Below, piece by piece: positions 53,901-64,000 of a stretch of 64,000 nt of DNA. Both the position numbers and the translations under genes were made by a program. The stretch spans positions 30,806,472-30,870,471 of the forward strand of contig NC_089276.1 of NCBI RefSeq assembly GCF_963678975.1. The letters are read 5' to 3'. The stretch is from Dysidea avara. Lineage: Eukaryota > Porifera > Demospongiae > Dictyoceratida > Dysideidae. How positions within the stretch are numbered: the stretch's first letter is position 1; every line of letters starts with the position of its first letter. A model generated the notes under the pieces. The model saw only the letters and a list, made by a program, of their open reading frames with translations, did not search any database and had not been told where the DNA came from.

Positions 53901-56900
53901 TGGTGTGTGAACTGTACTTTATTGCCCACTGTACCACGTATATGACACTTCAAAGCTTTTAATAAAGTTAAAATGTTGGTGCTAGTAGTTTGTTGTCAAC
54001 AACATGGGTGTGTGACCAACATTATACTGGAACTCAGTAATCAGCAGCTTACATAGTTCACAGAAAGTTACTGAGCACCTGGAGTACTGTTAGCTCACGT
54101 ATGCATACAACCAAGGTGCCATATTAGAGTGTTTTGTGTATTGCATGAACTTCCACTATAAAGTTTCATAATAATTTAAAACATTGGCTTGCTCATGCTA
54201 CGAGAAGGTGTGGCCACACCTCATGCTTTATTATCCGTGTAGCACTCACAGCAATGCTTAAACTGTAGCTATCTGGGAAATCTCTACACTAGCATTTTAT
54301 TCACTGTTAAAGTAGGAATTTTTCCACGTACATAGCTTTGTTGCAATACCATCATGTTAATTTCTTGTTTCGCTTCTTTTATTGTTGGATCCCTACTACT
54401 TTTAATAGATTATTTCGTTTACTTTTTATAACAGATATGCACATGTGACTGTTCTATTAGAAAATTGTTTGTATTAAGGTGACTGTTTTATTAGAGTGTC
54501 TTGATCTCCTGCAAGGATAATCCAACTGATGTATCATTAGGAGGTGTGGTCACTGTGTTTCTGTAGCAAAATCAGCTTGGGTACACATTGCATGTTCTGA
54601 GTGCATGTTGCGTGAGCTCAGGTTTGGGCTTGTACCTAAGCAATACTGCCTGCCAAGTCATGTGTAACATGGAGATGGTATTTTTGAATGGAAAATGCTG
54701 AACTTCATGATCCCTCATATGCAGTACTACTGTACTGTATGGTAATGCCAACTATATTAAAAAATTATGTTTAATTTTTCTTTTATGCCTCATAGTAGCT
54801 GATGTTCTATCCTTCTGTGTATTTACTGTGTTTTATTTTTCTTGTTATTTATGGAGGATCCAAAAAGAATTAAGTGACAAGAAAGCTGAAGTGGAAAGGT
54901 TGGAAGAAAGGTATAGATGTACAACTGAACATGCATGTGTATAATTATATAACATGGTGCTAGTTTGCACTGATCGATGCTCATGCATGTGTAATCCTTG
55001 CATCACGTTTTGGCCTGTCTGAATAATTATAATCTTCGAACTAGAGAATTGGTTTTCGTCCTCACCACAACTATAGGAGATATCCTCCCATCTACCTGTA
55101 AATACTGAGTAACCTATATATACCTATATATATAATAGATATATGGGCCTGGTATTTCCAGTATGGTGGATAAGCAAAGGACAATTAAGGGATCCAAGTG
55201 ATGGGCATGATCCGCAAAAGTATTATTACTCAAGGGAAAGATTTGTTTGATGATATCAGATGGTAGTGCTTTTTATAAACATCTATATATCAATTATGGA
55301 GTTAGAAAAGTTACTATATATATCAGCACAAGACCCATGGTCCCTAATTTATAGTACAACCGAGTAGCCAAGTACAGAAGGCTATGCTATGACACTTAAC
55401 AGAGCAGCCAAGTACATGTATTTTATTTCAATGCAACAGTTAGGAAGTGTATTCAATGTACTCCAACAAAGCAGTCAGCTATCAGGCACAATCTTGATGA
55501 AACCACACTTATAAGCACGATATGTTTATATTTTGAGATAAAGCAAAATAGGCTTTATTATCTCTTAAAGCATATATACGTCTATTTGTTTCAAGGCATA
55601 ATATTTTAAGCACACTTAATGTTTTGTATGTATTTAGGAATGCAAAAGTAACTGAGCAGTGGATGGAAAAAAGTCAAAAAATTTGTGAGGCTATGAAATT
55701 AAAGGATAAAGAGATTGCTCAAGTACACAGAGAAATGGGAGAGGTAACTGAGAAAGAAAATGAAATAGAAAAAGTAAAAAAACACATAACCATATGGCAT
55801 AACAACATTCAGTCGTTGCTTGAAAGTTCTAATAAAATAGAGACAATAGAAGCTGATGGACTAGTTGGACTGCAAGCTGCAGAAGAATGGAAGCACAGTG
55901 CATTGAGTAGTTTACGTACTCAGTTAAATGAGAAAGAGTTGCAAATAAATGAAAAGGAGAGTAAAATAAAAGAACAAGATGGTCAAATAAAGCAACTGAA
56001 AACTGAAAGGTATAATTATTATAGTTGATACAATTATTAGTAATTGTTTATAATGGCAGTCGTAGTATACGTGCTTTCCAAATTAGTTTTTACTGCACTG
56101 CCTCAACTGATCTAAAATCATTGCTACAAATGATACAGTAGGCTATAGAGATTTTCACAAAGAGATGATAATTGTGCTATCACGAATACTGCAAGGAGCT
56201 GCTATATTGTTGGTTTTCATGTGTGTTGGTTTGATGAGATATGATTTTACACATGCATATCTTGATCAGTTAAATTTGTGCTAGATAATTGGCGCTGTGC
56301 TGTCAAAACTTTACTTATTATTTAGCTGAGTTATTTTTATTGTTCTTGTTAGAGTACTAACTATGGTGAGGGTATGATGTCTTTGTTCTCAATCAGAATA
56401 TCTGTGAATACAGTTGGATGCTACTATGTTACCTATATGCATGTATTTATTTTGTTACGGCTCTGGTCAGCGAGGTTGTTACTAACTGGAAGACGGGGAC
56501 CATCAAATATATCTAAAGTAAGAAATTGGGTGTATGGGCCATTGTGCTGTAGCCTAGTTGTAGGCTAGTATGTGTTTTATTTTTGTTTAGCTTTAAGCTC
56601 TGTGTGTCCCCTCACATACCAGGCTACATTTTGGGAAAGACAAACCTTATGCCTTAACAGCCTCATCCTTATTACAGAGCTATCTGAAACTGGAGGTAAA
56701 TGCTACAGCACTTGCCCATTTCACATCAGCCAAGACAGTGGAGCAATCTTGTCTGATGGAGAGAAAGGGAGAGGGTCCCTGGGCAGGAAAACAAGAACTT
56801 GCACGAGCAACAGGTTGAACACTACACCACTTAGCACCAAAATTCACAATAAGAGAGTTGGAAATGCAACCTGTTAAGCCTGTTTTGGGAATGGTTCCAA

Positions 56901-57949
56901 GTCTGCTGACCAGTAACCTCAACTCTTCAGCTGACGCGTCAAGCCTCCAGTTAAACCAGTTTAACCTTCTGAAATAACTACATAGTTTTTATCTGGAATG
57001 CCAAGAACTTTTAAAATCTCTCACATAGAAGACAGTAATAAAGTATTATAGCTTTTTATACAGTATCTATTCAAAAACTGTATTTAGTAATAGCAAGGTA
57101 TTATTTTAAAATAATATTTTTTTGTAATACTGCAGAGCCCTATGTACAGACTACATGCAGAGTCAATTATTTTTGCTGTAGGACACTCGCATGCACTAAT
57201 ATCTTAAGATTAATAGTAAGAGTATAATGGGGAGGGACAGTGTTGAACTGCACTATAGGCTGTGAAAAATGAGCCTGTGAAGTAACCCACATACCTTTGT
57301 GTCCTCTCGTAAACTGGAACTGGATCTATGATTCATCCAAGGCAGTACAGCATCAATGATGTTTGCTTTCCAGTTAGCTGCCTGTGTCTTTCTCTTTGTG
57401 CCAAGTTCCTCTGTGCAATGTACCATACATATTTTTTCTCGAATCCACTGTTCTTTTTTCAGCTTCTTCAGTGCACCCACTGTACAAATAACACAAACCA
57501 TCAATTGACACAAACTTCTGAGTCGTTTAAACGATGCCATAGGACTTTACAGGCTCATTTTTCACAGTGTCACCACCTCCCTCTTCCATTATATACTCTT
57601 GTTATTAATGTATAACTATTTATTTGCAGAGATTCCTTAAACAGTGAATGTCAAGCATACAAGTTTGCCACCCAAACTGTTGGAAATTATGCAAGTGCTA
57701 CCACCGATATTGCCAGTGCTCATAACAAAGCAATGGATGTAAGTAAATTATAGTTACTTTCATCTAATTACACTCCATGTTCTGTGCTTTGTTTAGATAT
57801 TAACAAAAAACACCAGAAAACAGCTGACTATTGAAAACAACCAGACGGGAGGTAACAATTTAGCTGTTGTACCGATTTCATCTCCCTCCATTCCACCTGA
57901 TCTACACCATGAAGTTGTCAAAGCAGAAAGTTCCAGTTTTTCAGATTAA
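44923..57949 (+). CDS. Coiled-coil protein of unknown function, 469 aa, eight exons
   Basis: Exons: 44923-45336, 50196-50260, 51650-51787, 52759-52863, 54857-54910, 55638-56009, 57630-57738, 57797-57949. All splice sites are GT-AG and phases close to 470 codons with stop. Residues 1-90 are acidic, Ser/Thr/Lys-rich and probably disordered. From ~90 to ~385 the chain is rich in Glu/Lys/Gln with heptad patterns (e.g. LNAKKMEMEVLKMNLQKQEQ, LNEKELQINEKESKIKEQ), predicting a long coiled coil. The C-terminal ~85 residues are non-helical, with a Pro/Ser-rich end. There is no signal peptide or membrane segment. Introns 2-6 are all phase 2, and exons 3-6 are multiples of three. I cannot assign a family; cytoskeletal or vesicle-tether roles would be guesses. 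The poly(A) signal AATAAA is at 58024 (another overlaps the stop). Exons 2 and 5 are short and less certain. Confidence 0.78.
45337..50195 (+). other. Intron 1 of the coiled-coil gene, 4.9 kb
   Basis: It contains a 268 bp foldback (47740-48007), TTAG-motif sequences at 48058-48090, and remnants of hAT-like ends with GCCACTG near 49467 and 49790. An open frame at 48437 starts with a basic stretch (MVRWMKKKTSS) and ends at a possible donor, but no partner exon was found. No other host gene is seen. Confidence 0.55.
47740..48007. repeat. 268 bp foldback element, near-perfect arms
   Basis: Arms are symmetrical about 47873/47874; both ends read TATATTAAAAATTATAAATT. The inner stretch around GAAATCCCTACTTTG matches over more than 100 bp per arm with few changes. 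It is followed by a ~150 bp segment (to about 48150) that recurs with the diverged copy at 54,269, so the two belong to one larger interspersed repeat. Confidence 0.85.
53262..53345 (-). repeat. tRNA-derived SINE remnant (tentative)
   Basis: The - strand contains GGTTCGAGGCTGCC, a good RNA polymerase III B-box in a T-loop context, preceded by CACGGTCCGAAACCTAGG. The A-box side is not clear. The element is short and isolated, so the call is tentative. Confidence 0.4.
54269..54560. repeat. Diverged copy of the 47,740-48,150 repeat
   Basis: It contains AAAGTAGGAATTTTTCC, ATTTCTTGTTTCGCTTC, TGTTCTATTAG and AGGTGTGGTCACTGTG in the same order as the right half of the foldback and its flank at 47890-48145. 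Identity is low, showing an older insertion. It lies in intron 4 of the coiled-coil gene. Confidence 0.6.
56700..56880 (-). repeat. Possible tRNA-derived SINE remnant
   Basis: The - strand reads TGCTAAGTGGTGTAGTG (A-box-like) followed about 30 bp later by GCAAGTTCTTG (weak B-box). It lies in intron 6 of the coiled-coil gene. Support is weak. Confidence 0.3.
57211..57607. mobile_element. MITE with ~70 bp TIRs, intron 6 of coiled-coil gene
   Basis: The left end (AAGAGTATAATGG..., CTGTGAAAAATGAGCCTGT) and the right end (57535-57607) are inverted copies. The right end stops about 22 bp before the exon 7 acceptor (57630). A 95-codon - strand open frame (57253-57540) fills the interior and has several Cys and Lys residues, but no transposase domain is recognised. 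Confidence 0.68.
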
Positions 57950-58559
57950 ATAAAGCAGTACTTAATCAACATGCAGCACTAGTTGTGGGTTTGCAGTGTA
58001 CTTTAGAGGCAGTGTGTGTACTGAATAAAACACTGGTACAAACTATAGCTAATATGTATCTAATATGTATCCTAGGCTACACAACACAATATCATGTGTC
58101 TTGGCTACTTTCCTCTTAATAATTTATATAGTCTTTCACCATGCTAACTAATTCACAAGCATGCATACATTTATGTAATAGCTTATGTACTGGCCCACAT
58201 ATATAGGAGACCGGTCTGTCGTTATTATTATAATGTCAAGACAGCAACATTAATGAACCTTGCAGTTGTTACAAGCAATGATATAAAAATACTTATATAT
58301 AGCTAAGACAGTTATTAGAATTTCATATACAAGTATGAATATTTATTTTTGCTAGTTAAGGTTGTAGTTGAACTTCCCTGTGGATACTGATTTAATGGTT
58401 TTACTTCATAAACTGTTCCATTCTTTGAGATAATGGGAAAAGCTTTTACTATACACACTAATATGGAAACACCTGGAATAATAAATGGTGTTGGTGTAAG
58501 ATATTGTGTTGGTAGAAAGTAAGATGGTAATAAAATGAATGCCAATATCTCCACGATCA
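57950..58559. other. 3' flank of coiled-coil gene
   Basis: 3' UTR and spacer; poly(A) signal AATAAA at 58024-58029. No gene was recognised. Confidence 0.45.
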
Positions 58560-58652
58560 TTCTCCTGAGACATCATTAGTAACTGTAAAACCAGGTAGAG
58601 CTGATGCTTCCACTCCAACAAATACTAATAGTACCAAATATAATCCTGGCAT
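58560..58652 (-). pseudogene. Fragment of a secreted-protein gene (signal peptide exon)
   Basis: From the ATG complementary to 58650-58652 the frame reads MPGLYLVLLVFVGVEASALP, a good signal peptide, and stops after about 30 codons at a TGA. A diverged inverted copy of the same coding segment lies on the + strand at about 59,090-59,180. No downstream exons were identified. Confidence 0.45.
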
Positions 58653-59089
58653 TGTGTCACTCCCTGAGGTTAATAGGAAGGTGATTAATGATACCCTAAG
58701 GTGAATCCCTTTGGAGTGTCCTTAAGCAGAAAACTAAGGTCAAAGACAAACATCAGTTCCTGTTATGTCCATTTCAGAAGGAACAACGAATGTTCCCTTA
58801 AGAGTTAAAAGATGCCTCTATCGAACTAACAACAAAGTGGACCCTAACATCAATACAATCCTTGAGAGTGTTGTTTAGGAAGTTAAGCTTGACTCCGAGA
58901 TCACCACCAAAAGCTACAACATAAGAGGAAAAGACCATCAAAGCATAGTTACATGGTTATTGACAATACTATTGTCAGATTATTAACTTCAGAGTTCCCT
59001 CTTTCTCCACTCTCATTAGCCATTTCAATTCTGACTGAGTGTGTGTAGACCAGTTCCCACCAATATGCACCAAATGTGACAGCCAATTT

Positions 59090-59235
59090 TAACATTTGTT
59101 GGAGTGGCGGCATCAGCTCTAACTGGTTTTATAGTTACTATCCCCAGACATCTAATGACATCTTGGGAGAATGACTGTGGAGATATTGGTGTTTGGAGTC
59201 TCTATGATCAGTTCCGTGGACACATCTATCTAGTA
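59090..59235 (+). pseudogene. Second, inverted copy of the secreted-protein fragment
   Basis: FVGVAASALTGFIVTIP matches FVGVEASALPGFTVT of the - strand copy at 58,560-58,652, followed by a shared ENDCGDIG/ENDRGDIG stretch read in another frame. No start codon is retained in the matching position. This is probably a duplicated gene fragment or part of an unclassified repeat. Confidence 0.4.
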
Positions 59236-59534
59236 GGGCTAGAGGCATCCACATATTCTAAGTTGCTACTTGTAGGAGAGATAAAAACCAGGTTAGTTTG
59301 TACATAAAAATTAATTGTGAATTTATATTGTATGTATGTATGTTGTTAGTGTTTTAATAGGTAAATACCACGTACATTTCCAGAACCCTGATACCAGATT
59401 AGCTGGTAAAAAAAAAATTGAGCCATGCTTTGCTGAAAATGTATTGAAATTAAGTTTGGTTACAACAGATCCAAGATTCTTAAAGTTATCCTCCACTGCA
59501 CTTTCAGTGGAGAAACTCACCAATCAAGAGGCTA

Positions 59535-60440
59535 GGCTAGATGGGTGGCTAGGCTAGATGGGTGGTATGAGGGGGAGGCATAGCACTATTAAACCCTTCT
59601 CACAATGAATTTGAATAAGGTCATGTTTGTAGTGGTTACTATGCCCATCCAACAAAAGAACTAAGGATGTGCTGATACAGCATGTTCCAAAAATGTTCTG
59701 TCAACACACCAAGAAACAGTTCTGTTGTAATCCACCCCTTGTCACCGATTCCATAACTGGTTCCAGGGACTTAACCTCTTGTCCATGAATGACATAACTT
59801 CTTCGCATAAAGTAATACCATAGGTAGAATGACTTGGCTAGCAGCATTACCACAGGCTACTATTGTTACCTGTCCCTTTCTCCCTGTAGGCCTTGTATAC
59901 ACCTTAAGTCACCACATTTAGTGTCTTGGGATCAAGTGGTACACCACTTTTGTCAACGTTGTAAATTTGATGTGGTGAATTCAACAAGTCATTCTTGGTC
60001 AAGGTCTCCTTTAGCAACCTTAAATAATATCCCATTGTCTCAGTTTACAGCATCCATCCTACTGTGGACAGTATTGTCTCCTTTCCTAAGTGTGAGGTTA
60101 TCCTGTTTTTCCAAAAACTTTCTCCACCAACCTTCGCTTATCTTTTCCTAACACTTCCTTATCACAAGCAATTCTCTCAGCAATGGGAAATGCCTGCTTC
60201 CATAACCCACTGAAGCACATTCCTTCAAAAATGTTCCAAGAGCCTTCTCTTCAACTGCATTCGTGTATGGCACTGGCCTTGGCTTCACACCTTGGGTAAC
60301 ACAGCCGCTAACTCTGTTATGAAATGTGGTAACAGGGACATCATGCATCCATACTGTGTCATAAATATTGCTCCTCCCAGATGCCATGGTCTCTAGTGCC
60401 TTCTCCAATGAATCTCCATCTGCTCAGACGTATATTGCTT
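59535..60440 (-). mobile_element. Dead pogo/Tigger-type DNA transposase
   Basis: The N-terminal HTH-psq part (60408-60200) reads MASGRSNIYDTVW...FHNRVSG and EEKALGTFLKECASVGYG. It continues, after frame breaks, through LEKQDNLTLRK near 60100 and an IYNVDKSG DDE-type segment near 59980. GWITTELF is near 59735, then LLLDGHSNHYK near 59650 and LPPHTTHLA near 59570, the usual order of pogo-family transposases. At least five stops or frameshifts are present, and the central part is deleted. Confidence 0.78.
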
Positions 60441-61681
60441 CCTCTTCTTCCTTGGTGAGTGGTGAATTGCTACAGAAGTTGCTTTACATTTACATTTTGC
60501 TTCAGCTTTCTTTTGACGGCGAAACATCCTTTAGAAAAAGAACTATTGTAATAACATATCTCAATAATGAATGGGGCTACAGGCTTGATATTTTCACTGT
60601 TCAACATCGTTTCAACCCGACAGGTGCCTTTTAGCGTACCACAGTACATACAATGCATGCATCATGGGCTTACCTTTGTCCTCTTTTGTGTCCCAGTTCT
60701 CTTTGCAGGCAGCTCAAGGTGTCCATTTGTAGTGTATTGTACAATGGTGGCTCCCCTATGTTTCTAGCACATATTCCATACTGACTGGATTGATTGCAGA
60801 CTCATTTGCTGAATGTAGCTGAAAACAAAATGTAATAGCCACATAGCACTTTCAGTAAAGGATTGTTGGGGTGTACGTTTAGATGAAAACAATAAGTCTG
60901 GCATTATTCTTTTCTTTTGATGTGGTATGCATGCACTGGTTCAGTAGTTGCAATTATGTTACAAAAAAGTAAATGAGCAAGTGCAAGGATAGACAAAAGT
61001 AGGGATAAATGTCCATTAGTATATCTGCAGGTGTAGGTGATCTCCCTTGTTTTCCTACTTTTTTTCTACGATCCCTAATTGAACAAAATTCTAAATTTTT
61101 CCTTGCACTTGTGTAATTATGTACAGCTAAATTCAAGTGTTGGTATGTTAGGTGTTCTCATAAAAGAATTAATTGTGGTGTTCCAATAAGACCATCTTGT
61201 GGGTCCAACCAAGCAATTTTGATGCTGAAATTAGCATGGTCTAAACAAAGGTGGGACACGCATATAAGGAGGTGACCACAAAGTGAAATTTTATTTACTG
61301 TTCCACTGAATCCTATTAACATGATTACTACAGTGAGGTGGTCTTATTAATGAGGTAAACCTTAACCATTATTGGTATCCCCACTATATACTCTTGCTAT
61401 TGGTACAACACAGTATACCAAGCACTAGTCCTGCTACACTGCAGCTGCATAGTCAGCTTCCTTGTTGATGTTTTGACAGTACAGGTGCTTTTTCTTGGAT
61501 TTCCCCCTTTGTTGAGTTGGTATTCACAGGAAACCAATTAAACTATGAATTACTTCAATTTCCCATACATTTTCATATTTTTCTTGGTATACTGTGTATG
61601 TCATGTTACATACAGTTTCTTAAACCATGCATGTCAGTATAGATCTGATTGTTTTTGGATCTTATATAATGAGTAATTTTT
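60441..61681. other. No supported gene
   Basis: AT-rich spacer. A small inverted pair, AGTGCAAGGA / TCCTTGCACT, brackets 60979-61112. Remnant repeat phrases (GTGGTCTTATTAATGAGG) resemble those near 3,200. Confidence 0.4.
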
Positions 61682-62802
61682 ATGTTAGTATTATTGACTA
61701 AAGTGGGACATATAAATCTATCTGGTGTTCCTCAGGGGACAGTCCTCGCTCCCCTATTGTTCCTTTGCTTTATTAATGACCTGCCTAACCGAATTACATC
61801 TAATTATAAGATAAAACTTTATGCTGATGACGTGCTATTGTATACTACGATTCATTCCCAAGATGACTGTCACAGATTACAACAGGATCTTAACACTTTA
61901 GAACAATGGGCAGCTGACTGGAAAATGTCATTCAACCTACAAAAATGTGAATTTCTTAGAATCACTAACAAGAAGCACCCAATACTAGCTCAATACACAC
62001 TGCAAAGTAAAACTATAAAAGAGGTAACACATGCTAAGTATCTAGGTGTAACTATCGACAAAAACTTATCCTGGTCAGAGCACATTAAACAAATTACTAA
62101 AAAGGCCAATAACACCAAATGCTTCTTGCAACGTAACTTGAGCAAGTGCCCTCTCCAAGTCAAAAGTAACTGCTACAAAGCCCTGATTAAACCTATCTTA
62201 GAATATGCAGCCACAGTCTGGTCACCCCACACGCGAAGAGACATCGATGCCATAGAAAATGTCCAAAGACGAGCAGCACGGTTTGCATTTAACAACTACT
62301 CTAGATATTCCAGCATCACTGAAATGTTATCTAACCTTAATTGGCCTACCTTAGCCAGATGCAGGAATGAACAGAAGGCTACAATGTTATTTAAAATTAT
62401 ATCTCACCAAATCGATATTAATGCTGATGATTTCCTTTTTTCTAATCCTAACCTACATCACACCAGAGGCCATGATAAGAGATTTTTAACCCCAATGACT
62501 AGAATTGACTGTTATAAATTTTCTTTTTTTCCCTCTGCAATCAATATTTGGAATTCCTTACCCCAACACGTGATTGATTTAACAGAGATTGACCAATTCA
62601 AGCACATGCAGTCTAGCTGGACTAGTAACTGTTTAATAATTTATCAATGTGTATATATGGTCTTGTGTATAGTAAATATTGTATAATTATATAAGTTTGT
62701 TTTCCTTTTGTAATTGACAGTAGCAATTGTACCCTTTTTTGTGCACCATACTCTTTTGAGGTCTGCACAACAATCAATAATAATAATAATAATAATAATC
62801 TA
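61682..62802 (+). mobile_element. 5'-truncated LINE with (AAT)n tail
   Basis: The open frame 61682-62686 begins within RT motif B (SGVPQGTVLAPLLFLCFINDL), then YADD (KLYADDVLLY), the thumb-like KYLGVTIDKNLSW, and the C-terminal NIWNSLPQHVIDLTEIDQFK. Post-ORF sequence ends in (AAT)n at 62774-62802. This frame is intact across ~330 codons, so the insertion is younger than the other LINE remnants. Upstream RT and endonuclease parts are absent, and it is not autonomous. Confidence 0.85.
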
Positions 62803-64000
62803 AGTGTCCTGTTAATTGTAAGTAGCGTGATTCTCATGTATCTTTTAATTGATACTGGTATTATAAAATAGTTTCCCAACTGAGCCATTTTTCCTCTGGT
62901 CATGTCCTGGCCATTTTATTATTTGTTGCAGGGTTCTGAGGTTACTGGAACCTGGTTAGACAAGTGTTTTCAGGTAATTAAAATGGGTGTTTAACAATTA
63001 AACTATAAAGATTTTTTTCCTGTGAGAATACCTTTGGACTAGGGCTGAAACAGATGGCAAATTCCGGATAACCTGAAATAATTATACCGGGTTACATCAT
63101 CACTTGCTATTGTATACTATTTTGTCATGAACATGTTTGTTTTGCTATATATAGTGCTTTAGAAGAGAAACAAACATAACATTCATATATTTTACATTGA
63201 AACCATGTATTAACTAGAAACTATCCTCTTCAAATTACTATCAGATAGTAAATTGTTATCTGATAATATGGATATGTGTTTCAGCCTATCCACGGTCATT
63301 GTAACTGTTTTAAACTTCAAAATTTAAGTGCTTAAAGTTGCTCTGGCCTGCTCTCAATATTGTATCAAGCACATACAGCCTATATGTCTGAACAGATGTT
63401 GACAACTTTGAAGATAGTAAATTGTGAATGTTAACTTGCTACCAGATTTAATTTCAGACTACACAATTTCAAAAATTCCTTGTGGGAGCATGCATATGCA
63501 GCAGGTAGTTTGGAAGCCATTTTGTGGAGCCATATTATTATAATAGTGATTGTATTTTCTAACCTTATGAGGAAGGTCAGGTTAAATATCATACTGTATT
63601 ACACTCTTCCTTGAGAGTTGATGTCGCTTACCACTGCACCAAGTGATTTTAGTATCTAAGGCTATTTTGTACTACTATGTTTATTAACCTAGTCAACATT
63701 GCCAAAAGGGCTGCAAATAACCAGTTCAAATACTTTTGACTAAATTTTAGTTGAAATGCTTCTGTAATTGAATTCTGCATGGTGAACTTTGAGACATTGT
63801 AAAAGCTAAAATAGCTACAGCTTCTGGGGGGACACGTGTGCCCCCCAGACCCCCTGCTGCCAGAGATTCTATTCTCTGGTCATCCCCAGCCCTCCACATC
63901 AACTACTTCCTCCGCCACTGCTCTGTAATGATGTGCAATAGAGCTGAAATACTGTATCTATGTACTTGTGATTATCACAATACAGTGTGTATTTGTACAA
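62803..64000. other. No supported gene; hAT-like end at far right
   Basis: AT-rich spacer. GGGGGGACACGTGTGCCCCC at 63826-63845, CCAGACCCCC and CTCCGCCACTG (63910-63920) look like the right end of a hAT element similar in style to 84-960. The left end is not visible. Confidence 0.4.

Noticed and set aside
60979..61112. Short inverted pair AGTGCAAGGA / TCCTTGCACT as a MITE
   Set aside because: The arms are only ~10 bp and no target duplication is visible; chance is plausible.

Overview
The window is eukaryotic nuclear DNA: spliced genes with GT–AG introns, an AT-rich background, long non-coding stretches and many transposable elements. The gene content (U2 snRNP A-prime and CHERP, both metazoan-type) and the compact intron style suggest an early-branching animal. 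A demosponge is my best guess; this is inference from repeat style and is not proven by the sequence.

Layout: 1-10,980 holds no supported gene, only non-autonomous DNA transposons (hAT-type elements at 84-960 and 1726-2594, several foldback MITEs) and simple repeats. At 11,041-12,720 is a two-exon + strand gene for a 537-residue multi-pass membrane protein of unknown family. At 13,321-14,758, on the - strand, a nine-exon gene encodes SNRPA1 (U2A-prime, 246 residues). Only 250 bp separates its start codon from that of a divergent + strand gene for CHERP, another U2 snRNP-associated factor. CHERP has sixteen exons over 20 kb (15,009-35,278) and codes for about 956 residues. Its intron 14 is 10.4 kb. 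It contains an antisense, decayed Ty3/gypsy LTR retrotransposon (primer site matching tRNA-Phe), a diverged repeat unit, a 3.1 kb tandem array of ~31 bp units and a 332 bp near-perfect palindrome.

From 35,300 to 44,650 is a transposon graveyard. It has two hAT-type elements, a LINE fragment, and a three-level nest: a reverse transcriptase plus restriction-like endonuclease element, split by a 5'-truncated poly(A)-tailed LINE, which is itself split by a 436 bp hAT MITE with a perfect 8 bp target duplication. At 44,923-57,949, on the + strand, an eight-exon gene encodes a 469-residue coiled-coil protein of unknown function. A palindromic cluster of CRE-like sites lies just upstream. The right flank holds fragments of a secreted-protein gene, a dead pogo/Tigger transposase, and a 5'-truncated LINE with an (AAT)n tail.

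Functional theme: the two recognisable housekeeping genes both serve the U2 snRNP / branch-site recognition step and are arranged head to head, which suggests co-expression from one bidirectional promoter. Exon boundaries were derived by hand from splice sites and conserved reading frame. For SNRPA1, CHERP and the coiled-coil gene the phases close without error across all exons.
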